Positions 7,916 to 16,134 of a DNA stretch of 64,000 bases are shown here, piece after piece. The stretch spans positions 186,001 through 250,000 of the forward strand of contig NZ_RCCV01000001.1 of assembly GCF_003664255.1 (NCBI RefSeq), in the 5' to 3' direction. The position numbers and the translations under genes were made by a program. Each line of letters starts with the position of its first letter. Position 1 is the stretch's first letter. The stretch is from Micromonospora sp. M71_S20. GTDB taxonomy: Bacteria > Actinomycetota > Actinomycetes > Mycobacteriales > Micromonosporaceae. The notes beneath the pieces are model-generated. The model made no database searches. It was given only the letters and a program-made list of their open reading frames with translations, and had not been told where the DNA came from.

Positions 7916-8896
7916 ATGCTTCGGCGGACCACCGTCGACACCGAGCAGGTGCCGGCGGCCGAGCGCTTCGACATGTGGCTCGACCTCGTGGCGCGTACGG
8001 CCTCGCCGCTGCGGATCCGCACGGAGCACGCGCACGACTTCACCGCCCGGGCGGAGATCGTCGAACTCGGCCCGATCCAGGTGGTCAACTACCGGTACCC
8101 GTCGCTGGAGGGCGTCCGGACGCCGCGGCTGGGGCGCGAGTCGGCCCCGGAGATCTACACGCTGGCGCTCACCGTCGACGGGGACGGCGCGGCCAGCCAG
8201 GCGGGCCGGAGCAGCGTCCTCGGGCCGCAGGAGTTCATCTTCTACGACGGGTCACGGCCGCACGGGGTCCGGCACGTCGGCGACGACGACGGCCGCGAGC
8301 CGGCCCGGTCCGTCGTGGCGATCATCCCGCACGCCGCGTTGCCGCTGCCGCCGGACCGGCTGGCGCCCCTGCTCGGCGGCCGGATGTCGGGCACCGAGGG
8401 GATCGGCGCGCTGCTGGCCCAGTTCCTCCTCCAGATCGCCCACCACCCCGAGCAGTACCACGCCGCCGACGCCACCCGGCTCGGCGCCGTCGGGCTCGAC
8501 CTGGCGTCCACCATGCTCGGGCGGCATCTCGTGGCCGAGGACGCCGTGCCGGCCGAGGTCCGCCGGCGCGCCCTCGTCGCCCAGGCACGGGCGTACATCC
8601 AGCGGCACCTCGGGGACGCGACGCTGAGCCCACAGGTGGTGGCCGACGCGCACCACGTCTCGCTGCGTACGCTGCACCGGCTCTTCGAGGCCGAGGAGTC
8701 GACGGTCGCGTCGTACATCCGCGAGCTGCGGCTGGCGCGGTGCCGGCACGACCTCGCCGACCCCGGCCTGCGCGGCCAGCCGATCCAGGCGATCGGGGCC
8801 CGCTGGGGCTTCCCCGACAAGGCGCACTTCAGCCGGGTCTTCCGCAAGGCGCACGGCGTCGGGCCGCAGGCCTGGCGGGCCGGCCAGGCGGAATGA
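7916..8896 (+). CDS. AraC-family transcriptional regulator
   Basis: 326 residues. The N-terminal two thirds resemble the AraC_binding_2 sensor domain found in regulators such as NimR/FeaR types (PAAERFDMWLDLV, then a cupin-like region). The C-terminal 105 residues hold two helix-turn-helix units: SPQVVADAHHVSLRTLHRLFEAEE and IQAIGARWGFPDKAHFSRVFRKAHG, the latter being the strongly conserved AraC signature. ATG 7916 has ACGGGGGAGCGG before it; ATG 7874 is an in-frame alternative. No operon partner, so its target cannot be inferred from context. Confidence 0.88.
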   Translation: MLRRTTVDTEQVPAAERFDMWLDLVARTASPLRIRTEHAHDFTARAEIVELGPIQVVNYRYPSLEGVRTPRLGRESAPEIYTLALTVDGDGAASQAGRSSVLGPQEFIFYDGSRPHGVRHVGDDDGREPARSVVAIIPHAALPLPPDRLAPLLGGRMSGTEGIGALLAQFLLQIAHHPEQYHAADATRLGAVGLDLASTMLGRHLVAEDAVPAEVRRRALVAQARAYIQRHLGDATLSPQVVADAHHVSLRTLHRLFEAEESTVASYIRELRLARCRHDLADPGLRGQPIQAIGARWGFPDKAHFSRVFRKAHGVGPQAWRAGQAE

Positions 8897-9072
8897 GCGG
8901 CACGGGAAGTCAACTCCACGGCATCCACGGTCAACCCGGTCGCGGCAGACTGGCACCGAGGCGGCCGATCCCTCCCCGCCACGGCACCGGTCGGGATCGG
9001 ACCGCCGACGAAGGCCGTGGCGTGCCGCCCGCCGCCACGGGGGAGGCGGGCGGCCGCCCGGTGACCCGGCCC

Positions 9073-9110
9073 GGCCCCGGCGCCCCTCGCCCAGGATCGG
9101 CGTCGGGGCC
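9073..9110. terminator. Hairpin between convergent AraC and topoisomerase genes
   Basis: GGCCCCGGCG (9073-9082) pairs with CGTCGGGGCC (9101-9110) with one G-T pair. The 217-base region 8897-9113 holds nothing else that I can identify. Confidence 0.45.
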
Positions 9111-9113
9111 GCG

Positions 9114-10106
9114 TCAGGCGTCCTCCAGCAGTTCGAGCACGATCCGCTCGGCCTTCTCGCGGGGAGTCGCGGGCTCCACCGGGGCCACCACGCCGTCATG
9201 GAAGAGGTCGACCACGCGCGGGTCGACGTAGGACGTGCGGGCCACGGTGGCGGTGTTGCCGAGCAGCTCCGCGACGTCGCGCATCACCGCCGCGACCGCC
9301 CGCTTGCGGGCGGTCGCCGAGCGCGGCGGGCCCACCGTCGCCAGTTCGGTCGCCGCCAGCACCGTGGCGTGCCAGGTGCGGAAGTCCTTCGCCGTCATCT
9401 CCCCGCCGCTGGCGTCCCGCAGGTACTCGTTGACCTCGTCGCTGCGTACGTCGCGCCAGTCCCCGCCGTCCCGGTAGCCGAACAGCCGGTCGGCCGACCG
9501 GCGCTGGCGGCGCAGGTTGACCAGCACCCGGCACAGCTCCGGGTCCTCGATGCGACGCACCTGCTCGATGCCGCCCTTCGCGGGGAACTCGAACACCACA
9601 CAGCCACCCCGGGACCGGGCGTGCTCGGGGCGCAGGGTCGCCACCCCGAACGTCGGGTCGTCGCCGGCCGCGTACTGGTCGCTGCCGACCCGGAACATGC
9701 CCATGTCCAGCAGCCGGGTCACCGTCGCCAGCACCCGGTCGCGGTGCAGCCCCCGGCCGGACAGGTCCCGCCCGACCCGCTCGCGCAGCACCGGCAGCCG
9801 GCGGGCCACCTCCAGCACGTGGTCGAACTTCGCCTCGTCGCGCTTCTGGCGCCACTTCGGGTGGTAGAGGTACTGCTTGCGCCCGGCCGCGTCGATGCCG
9901 GTGGCCTGGATGTGCCCGTTCGCGTACGGACAGATCCACACGTCCCGCCAGGCCGGCGGGATCACCAGCGCGCGCAGCCGGCCCAACCGGTCGGGGTCGC
10001 GGACCGGCTGCCCGGACGGATCCAGGAAGAGCCAGCCCCGACCGCGCCGGCGTCGCCCGTACCCCGGCCCACCCGGATCACTACGCCGCAACCGCACCGG
10101 AGCCAC
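9114..10106 (-). CDS. DNA topoisomerase IB
   Basis: A 330-residue eukaryote-like (poxvirus-type) type IB topoisomerase that relaxes supercoils through a 3'-phosphotyrosine. The N-terminal domain contains PPAWRDVWICPYANGHIQATGID and YHPKWRQKRDEAKFD; the catalytic core has FEFPAKGG, the arginine-containing RRIEDPELCRVL, KDFRTWHATVLAA and the presumed nucleophile Tyr293 in TSYVDPRVVDLF. Length is normal for bacterial members. Its start overlaps the end of the upstream GT9 gene by 26 nt, so it is probably read through from the heptose cluster, although a functional link is not obvious. Confidence 0.92.
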   Translation of the reverse strand: MAPVRLRRSDPGGPGYGRRRRGRGWLFLDPSGQPVRDPDRLGRLRALVIPPAWRDVWICPYANGHIQATGIDAAGRKQYLYHPKWRQKRDEAKFDHVLEVARRLPVLRERVGRDLSGRGLHRDRVLATVTRLLDMGMFRVGSDQYAAGDDPTFGVATLRPEHARSRGGCVVFEFPAKGGIEQVRRIEDPELCRVLVNLRRQRRSADRLFGYRDGGDWRDVRSDEVNEYLRDASGGEMTAKDFRTWHATVLAATELATVGPPRSATARKRAVAAVMRDVAELLGNTATVARTSYVDPRVVDLFHDGVVAPVEPATPREKAERIVLELLEDA

Positions 10107-11034
10107 GCACCGCCCGTTCCACCTCGTCCACGGCGGTCACCACGTCGTCGACACCGATGCCCGCCAACGTCGGATGGCTTCCTACCCCGTCCCACCAGGG
10201 CCAATCCCCCGCGCCCGCCCACAGCGCCCGGTGCCGGGGCCGGTCCGCCGGCGGACCCCACAGCGCCGGGGGGACCGGGCCGAAGAGCACCACCGACGGG
10301 GTGCGGTAGCCGGTCGCGAGGTGCGCCACGCCCGTGTCCCCGCTGACCACCAGCCGGGCGTACGCCACCAGCGCGGCCAGCCGGCCCAGGTCCGTCCGCC
10401 CGGCCAGCACCGCGTCGGCGGGCAGCCCCGCGGCGTCCGCGATCCGCTGCGCCGTGACCCGCTCGTCGGGGCTGCCGGTGAGCACCACCCGGTGCCCCCG
10501 GGCGGCCAGTTCCCGGGCCAGCGCGGCGAAGCGTCCGGACGGCCAGCGCTTCGCGGGGATCTTGGAGCCGGGGTGCAGCACGGTCAGGCCGCCGGGGGCG
10601 CCGCCGGGGGGCGGGCGCCGCAGCTCCAGGTCGGTGCGGTCGGCGGGGATGCCGTACCAGCCGAGGAGCCGGCACCAGCGGTCGACCTCGTGTTCGTCGT
10701 CGCGCCATCCGGGCCCGTCGTGGTGGCCGGCCTCCGGGCTGGCGTAGGCGAGCAGCCGACCCGGGCGGGTGGCGGTGAGCATGCGGTGCGACTCGGGGCC
10801 CCGGCCGTGCAGGTTCACGGCGACGCGCGGCGTCCGCAGGGCCGGGTCGGGGCGACCGAGCCCGTCCGTGGGCACCAGCCGGTCGACGCCGCCCACCAGG
10901 TCGACCAGCGGCGCCAGCCAGCCGGGTGCCGCGAGGACGAGCTCCCGGTCGGGGTGGGCGGCGCGCAGGGCACGCAGGGCCGGCACGGCGGTGGCGAGGT
11001 CGCCGACGCCGAGGGCGCGCAGGGCGAGGATCAC
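10081..11034 (-). CDS. Glycosyltransferase family 9 (heptosyltransferase-like)
   Basis: A 317-residue GT-B enzyme. It opens with VILALRALGVGDLATAVPALRAL, the acceptor-side Rossmann start of GT9, and has the nucleotide-sugar region LTVLHPGSKIPAKRWPSGRFAALARELAARGH plus VSGDTGVAHLA, where Asp contacts ADP-heptose in WaaC/WaaF. GTG 11034 overlaps the stop of the SDR gene in GTGA. Since GT9 enzymes normally use ADP-heptose and the cluster encodes the kinase, phosphatase and adenylyltransferase that make it, this gene likely adds heptose to a cell-surface or secreted glycan. Confidence 0.85.
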   Translation of the reverse strand: MILALRALGVGDLATAVPALRALRAAHPDRELVLAAPGWLAPLVDLVGGVDRLVPTDGLGRPDPALRTPRVAVNLHGRGPESHRMLTATRPGRLLAYASPEAGHHDGPGWRDDEHEVDRWCRLLGWYGIPADRTDLELRRPPPGGAPGGLTVLHPGSKIPAKRWPSGRFAALARELAARGHRVVLTGSPDERVTAQRIADAAGLPADAVLAGRTDLGRLAALVAYARLVVSGDTGVAHLATGYRTPSVVLFGPVPPALWGPPADRPRHRALWAGAGDWPWWDGVGSHPTLAGIGVDDVVTAVDEVERAVRGSGAVAA

Positions 11035-11732
11035 GGGTAGGAGGTCTCCTGGTCGGCGCAGACGACCATCTCGCGGACGGCGCAGCCGGCGGGTTGGGAC
11101 AGCGCGAACATGACGGCGGCGGCGGTGTCGGCGGGGTCGTTCAGGACGGCGTCGGGACCGGGTCGGTACGCGGCGTCGCGGTCGTCGAAGAAGGCCGTGC
11201 GCATGCCGCCCGGCACGAGCAGCGTGACGCCGACCCTGCCGGCGAGTTCGGCGGCGAGGGCCCGGGTGAAACCGACGACCCCGAACTTCGCGGCGCAGTA
11301 CGCGGTCGCGTCGGCGACGGCCTTCACCCCCAGCGTGGAGGCGACGGTGACGATGCTTCCCCGGGAGGTCTCCAGGAAGGGCAGGGCGGCCCGCACCACG
11401 GCCGCCGTGGCGAGCAGGTCCACGGCCACGATCCGGTCCCAGGTCTCGCCGGGCACGTCCGCCAGCTTCCCGGGCACGTCCATCCCCGCCGCGGTGACCA
11501 CCGCGTCCAGCCCGCCCGAGCGCTCGGCGAGCTGCCGGGTGGCGGCCTCGGCGGCGCGGGTGTCGGCCAGGTCGCACTCCACCCACGGCACCCCGTCGGC
11601 GGGCGCCTGCCGGTCCAGCACCAGCGGTCGACCGCCGGCCCGGGCCACGGCCGCGACCACGGCGGCACCCAGGCCGCTCGAACCGCCGGTGACCAGCACG
11701 GTCCGCCCCGCGCCGGGCGACCCGCCGCTCAT
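11031..11732 (-). CDS. Short-chain dehydrogenase/reductase in the heptose cluster
   Basis: A 233-residue classical SDR: cofactor motif TGGSSGLG near the N-terminus, an NAG-like position replaced by TAAGMD, catalytic Ser in VASTLGV and YCAAK (Tyr-x3-Lys). It is not an extended SDR and so does not look like the HldD epimerase that completes L,D-heptose synthesis. ATG 11732 overlaps the upstream stop in ATGA. A sugar or acceptor oxidation/reduction step within the glycan pathway is my inference; the substrate is unknown. Confidence 0.85.
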   Translation of the reverse strand: MSGGSPGAGRTVLVTGGSSGLGAAVVAAVARAGGRPLVLDRQAPADGVPWVECDLADTRAAEAATRQLAERSGGLDAVVTAAGMDVPGKLADVPGETWDRIVAVDLLATAAVVRAALPFLETSRGSIVTVASTLGVKAVADATAYCAAKFGVVGFTRALAAELAGRVGVTLLVPGGMRTAFFDDRDAAYRPGPDAVLNDPADTAAAVMFALSQPAGCAVREMVVCADQETSYP

Positions 11733-13306
11733 CGGGTGCCCTCCGCCGTGCTCGGCCCCGCGACGGGCCGGCCGGAGCGCGCCCGTGGGCGCTCGCCGCC
11801 GGTGGGCGCCGAGGCTCCACCGGGGGCGGGGCCGGGTGGCGGCGTACAGGCCGGCGGCACGGTGTCGGTGAGCGGCGGCCCGACCGCGACGGCGGTGCCG
11901 GTCGACCGGGCGGCGGCGATCAGCCCGGTCGTGGAGCGACCGTCCAGATACGGCACCACCACGGCGTTGCCGCCCCAGCGGCGCAGCACCTCCGCCTCGG
12001 GCAGGGCGGGCTCGCCGCCGTCGCCGGCGTAGTCGCCACCCTTCACCCAGATGTCCGGCCGCAGCCACGACAGCGCCGCGTGCGGGGTGGCCTCGTCGAA
12101 GATCATGACCGCGTCGACGCAGCTCAGCGCCGCGAGCAGCCGGGCCCGGTCGCACTGCGGGATCACCGGCCGGTCCGCGCCCTTCAGCCCCGTCACGCTC
12201 GCGTCGGAGTTGAGGCAGACCACCAGGCAGTCGCCGAGCTGCCGGGCGGCCTGCAACGTCGCCACGTGCCCGGCGTGCAGCAGGTCGAAGCAGCCGCCGG
12301 TGGCCACCACCGTCCCGCCGGACGCGCGTACCGCCGACACCACGCCGGCCGCCGCGGCCACACCGACGCGCTCGCCGCCGGGGCCGGAGACCGCCGGCGG
12401 CAGCGGACGCACCGGCCGCGGCAGCGCCGTCGCCACTCCCCCGCCGGCCACGTACGCCGACGCCTCGGCGACCGCCTCCTGCACCGCCTCGGAGACCAGC
12501 GCCCCCCGGGCCAGCGCGAGGCCGGCGGTGGCCGCGAACCGGTCACCGGCCCCGCAGGTGTCCCCCTCGGCGGTGGCCGGGGCGGGCACCACCATCGGGG
12601 TCGCACCGGCGTGGCAGAGCAGCGCGCCGTCCCCGCCCAGCGTCACCGCGACCGCGCCGGCGCGCCAGCGCTGGCGCAGCCCCTGCGCGCCCCGCGCCGC
12701 CGTCGCCAGCCGGGTCGCCCCCGGCGCGAGGGTGACCAGCTCCCGCACCTCGGACTCGTTGGGGGTCACCAGGTGCACCCCCGGGACGGCCGCCGGTCCC
12801 CGCGGGTGCGGGTCCCAGACCACCGGCGCCCGGGTGGCGGCGAGGGCCGCCCGCAGCGCGGGCTGCCGGGCCACGCCCCGGCCGTAGTCGCTGACCAGCA
12901 CGGCGGAGGCCCGGGCGATCACCCGCAGCACCGCCTCGGAGGGCTCGCCCGGCGTGGCGGCCGCGCCGCCCCGGTCGTGGCGCAGCAGCACCCGGCCCCG
13001 GGCGCGCAGCCGGACCTTCTCCGGCGTGCCGCCACGCAGCCCGAGGGGATACACCTGCACGCCGGCGTCGGTGAGCAGCGAGGCGAGCCGGGCACCCCCC
13101 GCGTCGTCCGCCAACGCGGTCACCAGCACCACCTCGGCGCCCTGCGCGGCGGCGAACACCGCGGCCAGCCCGGCGCCACCGGGCCGGTCGACGTGCGCGG
13201 TCTCGTCCAGCACCGGCACGGGCGAGTCCGGGCAGAGCCGGTTCACCACCCCCTCGACGTCCCGGTCCAGCAGGGTGTCACCGACCACCACGACGGGTCC
13301 CCTCAC
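11729..13306 (-). CDS. hldE: Bifunctional heptose 7-phosphate kinase / heptose 1-phosphate adenylyltransferase (HldE-like)
   Basis: 525 residues. The N-terminal PfkB/ribokinase-type half has VVVVGDTLLDRDVEG and the anion-hole/catalytic motif GDTCGAGDRFAA; it would phosphorylate D-glycero-D-manno-heptose 7-phosphate. The C-terminal half is a nucleotidyltransferase with TGGCFDLLHAGHV (HxGH) and later VKGGDY, giving ADP-heptose. Domain order matches E. coli HldE. The tail after about residue 470 is Pro/Ala-rich and low complexity. I choose GTG 13306, behind GAGGGGGGAA, 13 nt after the GmhA stop, rather than the longer frame to 13345. Confidence 0.9.
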   Translation of the reverse strand: MRGPVVVVGDTLLDRDVEGVVNRLCPDSPVPVLDETAHVDRPGGAGLAAVFAAAQGAEVVLVTALADDAGGARLASLLTDAGVQVYPLGLRGGTPEKVRLRARGRVLLRHDRGGAAATPGEPSEAVLRVIARASAVLVSDYGRGVARQPALRAALAATRAPVVWDPHPRGPAAVPGVHLVTPNESEVRELVTLAPGATRLATAARGAQGLRQRWRAGAVAVTLGGDGALLCHAGATPMVVPAPATAEGDTCGAGDRFAATAGLALARGALVSEAVQEAVAEASAYVAGGGVATALPRPVRPLPPAVSGPGGERVGVAAAAGVVSAVRASGGTVVATGGCFDLLHAGHVATLQAARQLGDCLVVCLNSDASVTGLKGADRPVIPQCDRARLLAALSCVDAVMIFDEATPHAALSWLRPDIWVKGGDYAGDGGEPALPEAEVLRRWGGNAVVVPYLDGRSTTGLIAAARSTGTAVAVGPPLTDTVPPACTPPPGPAPGGASAPTGGERPRARSGRPVAGPSTAEGTR

Positions 13307-13319
13307 GCTTCCCCCCTCA

Positions 13320-13955
13320 TCACGCCTGGACCTGCTGACCTGCACCGCCGTCGAGCACCACCTCGACCCCGGTCCGTACGGGCGCGGCGGGCAGCGCCCG
13401 CTCGACGTACTCGCAGAGGAGGTGGCTGGTCACGAGGTGGAGTTCCTGCACGACCTGGCTGTCGGGCGAGCCGACGGCGAGCACGTCGTGGCAGAGCTCC
13501 GCCAGGGGGTTGGGGGCGGGACCGGTCAGGGCCCAGCAGGTGAGTCCGCCGTCGCGGCCGGCACGGGCGGCGGCGAGCAGGTTGGCGCTGGTGCCGCTGG
13601 TCGACAGCAGCAACAGGACGTCGCCGTGGCGGCCGTGGGCGCGTACCTGGCGGGCGAAGACCTCGTCGTAGCCGTAGTCGTTGCCGATGGCGGTCAGCGC
13701 GGAGGTCTCCGCGTGCAGCGCGATGGCGGACAGGGGCTGGCGGTCGTCGTGGAGCTTCCCGACGAGTTCGGCGGTGAGGTGCTGGGCCTCGGCGGCGCTG
13801 CCGCCGTTGCCGGCCACCAGCAGCCGGCCGCCGTCCACCAGCCGACGCGCGAGGGCCTCGCCCCACCGGGCCAGCAGCGCCTCGTGCGCCCGGAAGGGCA
13901 CCAGCGCCGCCGCCAGGTTCGTCAGGTGCGTGTCCAGCGGCGTGGGCGCCGCCAT
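13320..13955 (-). CDS. gmhA: Sedoheptulose 7-phosphate isomerase (SIS domain, GmhA-like)
   Basis: A 211-residue single SIS-domain protein. LLVAGNGGSAAEAQHLTAELVGK, HAETSALTAIGNDYGYDEVFARQV and LLLSTSGTSANLLAAA match GmhA closely, the enzyme that turns sedoheptulose 7-phosphate into D-glycero-D-manno-heptose 7-phosphate, the first committed heptose step. The N-terminal helix and the Q...E...H positions near the C-terminus (QVVQELHLVTSHLLCEYVE) are also as in GmhA. Its ATG overlaps the upstream stop by one base (TGATG). Confidence 0.9.
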   Translation of the reverse strand: MAAPTPLDTHLTNLAAALVPFRAHEALLARWGEALARRLVDGGRLLVAGNGGSAAEAQHLTAELVGKLHDDRQPLSAIALHAETSALTAIGNDYGYDEVFARQVRAHGRHGDVLLLLSTSGTSANLLAAARAGRDGGLTCWALTGPAPNPLAELCHDVLAVGSPDSQVVQELHLVTSHLLCEYVERALPAAPVRTGVEVVLDGGAGQQVQA

Positions 13956-15172
13956 CAGGCCACCACCCGGGTCGGCCGGCGGACCGCCGCCACGTCGCCG
14001 TAGACCTCCACCAGCCGCTCCGCGGTGGCCGCCCAGGAGTACCGTCGCCGGGCCCGTTCCCGGGCCGCCGTCGCGTACGCGAAGCGGCGGATCCGGTCGT
14101 CGAGCAGCCCCTGGATTGCGGCGCCCAGCGCACGCGGGTCCCGGGCCGGCACGAGGTCGCCGGTGACGCCTTCGACCACGGTGTCCTTGATCCCGCCGAC
14201 GGCGGTGCCCACCACGGGCACGCCGCACGCCATCGCCTCCAGCGGGGTGAGCCCGAACGGCTCGTACCAGGGGGCGGCCACCAGGACGTCGGCCGAGCGG
14301 TACCAGCGGCCCATCTCCTCGCGGGGCACCGCGCCGACCAGCTTCACCCGGTCGGCCACCCCGCAGCTGACCGCGAGGGCGCGCAGCCGGCGGGCGTACG
14401 GGTCGGTCTCCAGCAGGCCGGCGGGCGGGCCGCCGACCACCACGCACTCGGCCCCGGGCACGTACGCCATCGCCCGGACGACGGTCTGGAAGCCCTTTCG
14501 CTCGACCAGCCGGCCGACGGTCAGGATCCGCGGCCGGCCGTCCTCCCGCTCGGCGGTGGGCCCGAGCGGGGCGAAGGTGCCCAGGTTGACCCCGGACGGC
14601 ACGACCGTCATCCGGGACCGGGGCACGCCCATCCGGACCAGCTCGCCGACCTCGTCCCGGCACTGGGCGATGACCCGGTCGACGGCCCGGCCCAGCTCCC
14701 GCTCGAAGCCGATGCGGCGGGCCGGGCTGGTGTCCTGCACGCCCTGGTGCCGCCGCTTGACCACCCCCAGGGCGTGGTACGTCTGCACGACCGGCACCCC
14801 GGTCTGCCGGCTGGCGGCCAGCGCGGCGAGGCCGCTCATCCAGAAGTGCGCGTGGATCACCTCGGGCATCCAGTCGCCGCCCCGCCACCGGTCGACCAGC
14901 CAGCGGCTGAACTCCCTCATGTGCGGCAGCAGGGCGTCCTTGGCTACCGGCTCGGCCGGCCCCGCCGGGACGTGCACCACGTCGTAGCCGTCCGCGCTGC
15001 GTACCGTGACCGGCAGGTCCACCGCGTCGCGGCGGGTGTAGACCCGCACGTCGTGTCCGGCGGCCGCGAGGGCTGCGGAGAGCTCGGCGACATGCGTGTT
15101 CTGACCGCCGGCGTCCTCGCCGCCCAGGATGGCGAGCGGGCTGGCGTGCTCCGAGATCATCGCGATGCGCAT
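13955..15172 (-). CDS. GT4-family glycosyltransferase
   Basis: A 405-residue GT-B retaining transferase. It starts MRIAMISEHASPLA then GGEDAGGQNTHVAELSAALAAAGH, as in MshA/sucrose-phosphate-synthase-like enzymes, and has TVGRLVERKGFQTVVRA and the EPFGLTPLE (E-x7-E) donor-binding motif followed by CGVPVVG. GAGGAAGT before the ATG is a good ribosome site. It sits inside the overlapping heptose cluster and would add another sugar, probably from a nucleoside-diphosphate donor. Acceptor unknown. Confidence 0.88.
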   Translation of the reverse strand: MRIAMISEHASPLAILGGEDAGGQNTHVAELSAALAAAGHDVRVYTRRDAVDLPVTVRSADGYDVVHVPAGPAEPVAKDALLPHMREFSRWLVDRWRGGDWMPEVIHAHFWMSGLAALAASRQTGVPVVQTYHALGVVKRRHQGVQDTSPARRIGFERELGRAVDRVIAQCRDEVGELVRMGVPRSRMTVVPSGVNLGTFAPLGPTAEREDGRPRILTVGRLVERKGFQTVVRAMAYVPGAECVVVGGPPAGLLETDPYARRLRALAVSCGVADRVKLVGAVPREEMGRWYRSADVLVAAPWYEPFGLTPLEAMACGVPVVGTAVGGIKDTVVEGVTGDLVPARDPRALGAAIQGLLDDRIRRFAYATAARERARRRYSWAATAERLVEVYGDVAAVRRPTRVVA

Positions 15173-16134
15173 ACTTCCTCCTCCAGCAGCCGGTCCCAGT
15201 CGGCGAGGAAACGGTCGAGGCCGTAGCGGTCCCGGGCGGCGACGCGGGCCCGTTCCCCCGCCCGGCGCGCCTCCGCCGGTTCGTCGACGAACCGGCGGGC
15301 GGCGTCGAGCAGGGTGTCGAGCCGGGTGGACAGCGCTCCCGCCCCGGGTGGCACCGCCATCGCCGCCTCGGTGGCGGCCAGCGCGACCACCGGCATCCCG
15401 ATGGACATCGCCTCGATCAGGCTCAGCCCCAGCGAGGTCCACCGGCACAGGTGCAGGTACGCCCGCCGCCGCCCCAGCTCGGCGTGCATCCGGTGCTGGG
15501 GGACGTCGTCGTGGCTGGCGAGCCGGTCCGCCGGCAGGCCCAGGTGCTCGGCCAGCCCGGCCACCTTCATGCCGAAGACGTCCAGCGGGGCGATCTCGGC
15601 GAAGCGGGGCAGCAGGTCGGTGCCGGTGACCCGCCAGCGGCGTACCGGCTCGTTGATCACCACCGCGAGCCGGTCGAGTTCGCCGGTGTACTCGGCGGCG
15701 GGGGTGACGATGCCGTGGTCGACCACCGTGGTGCGGGTGGTGCCGGTGTCCCAGAACAGCTCGTTGAACCCGGTGACGTGGGCGACGAGCAGGTCGTCGC
15801 GGTCGGCCATGGGGTGCCGGCTGTTGGGCACGTCGCCGTCCTTGGGCGTGTTGTGCTCGACGTAGACGGCCGGGACGTCGCGGCCGGGCCGCCGGCCGAG
15901 CCACTGCTCGGCGAGGTCGATCTCCTCAGGGCGTTGCAGGACGACCAGGTCCACGTCGGCGGTGCGCAACTGCTCGGGGGTCACCTCGACGGCCGTGTCG
16001 GGCCACGGGTAGGTGCGGGCGCGGCCGAGGCCGTAGGGGCCCCGGTCCGGGGTGACGGGCACCAGGTACCGGTGCTTGCCGTGCACGAACGACGTGGTCC
16101 AGGAGCCGTGCACGTGCCACAGGAGCAGGTTCAT
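15157..16134 (-). CDS. Glycosyltransferase, GT-B fold, second in cluster
   Basis: 325 residues, starting MNLLLWHVHGSWTTSFVHGKHRYLVPV. The N-terminal half (VDLVVLQRPEEIDLAEQWLG, VYVEHNTPKDGD) and the C-terminal LGLSLIEAMSIGMPVVALAATE fit a GT4-type GT-B protein, but the usual long N-terminal Gly-rich loop is missing and the whole protein is short for the family. Its ATG overlaps the upstream stop (ATGA) and its stop overlaps the next start by 16 nt. Donor and acceptor cannot be told from sequence. Confidence 0.8.
   Translation of the reverse strand: MNLLLWHVHGSWTTSFVHGKHRYLVPVTPDRGPYGLGRARTYPWPDTAVEVTPEQLRTADVDLVVLQRPEEIDLAEQWLGRRPGRDVPAVYVEHNTPKDGDVPNSRHPMADRDDLLVAHVTGFNELFWDTGTTRTTVVDHGIVTPAAEYTGELDRLAVVINEPVRRWRVTGTDLLPRFAEIAPLDVFGMKVAGLAEHLGLPADRLASHDDVPQHRMHAELGRRRAYLHLCRWTSLGLSLIEAMSIGMPVVALAATEAAMAVPPGAGALSTRLDTLLDAARRFVDEPAEARRAGERARVAARDRYGLDRFLADWDRLLEEEVCASR

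Noticed and set aside
9114..10106. Integrase or phage recombinase
   Set aside because: The tyrosine-recombinase-like core belongs to topoisomerase IB: its N-terminal domain and length are those of that family, and no att repeats or phage genes are near.
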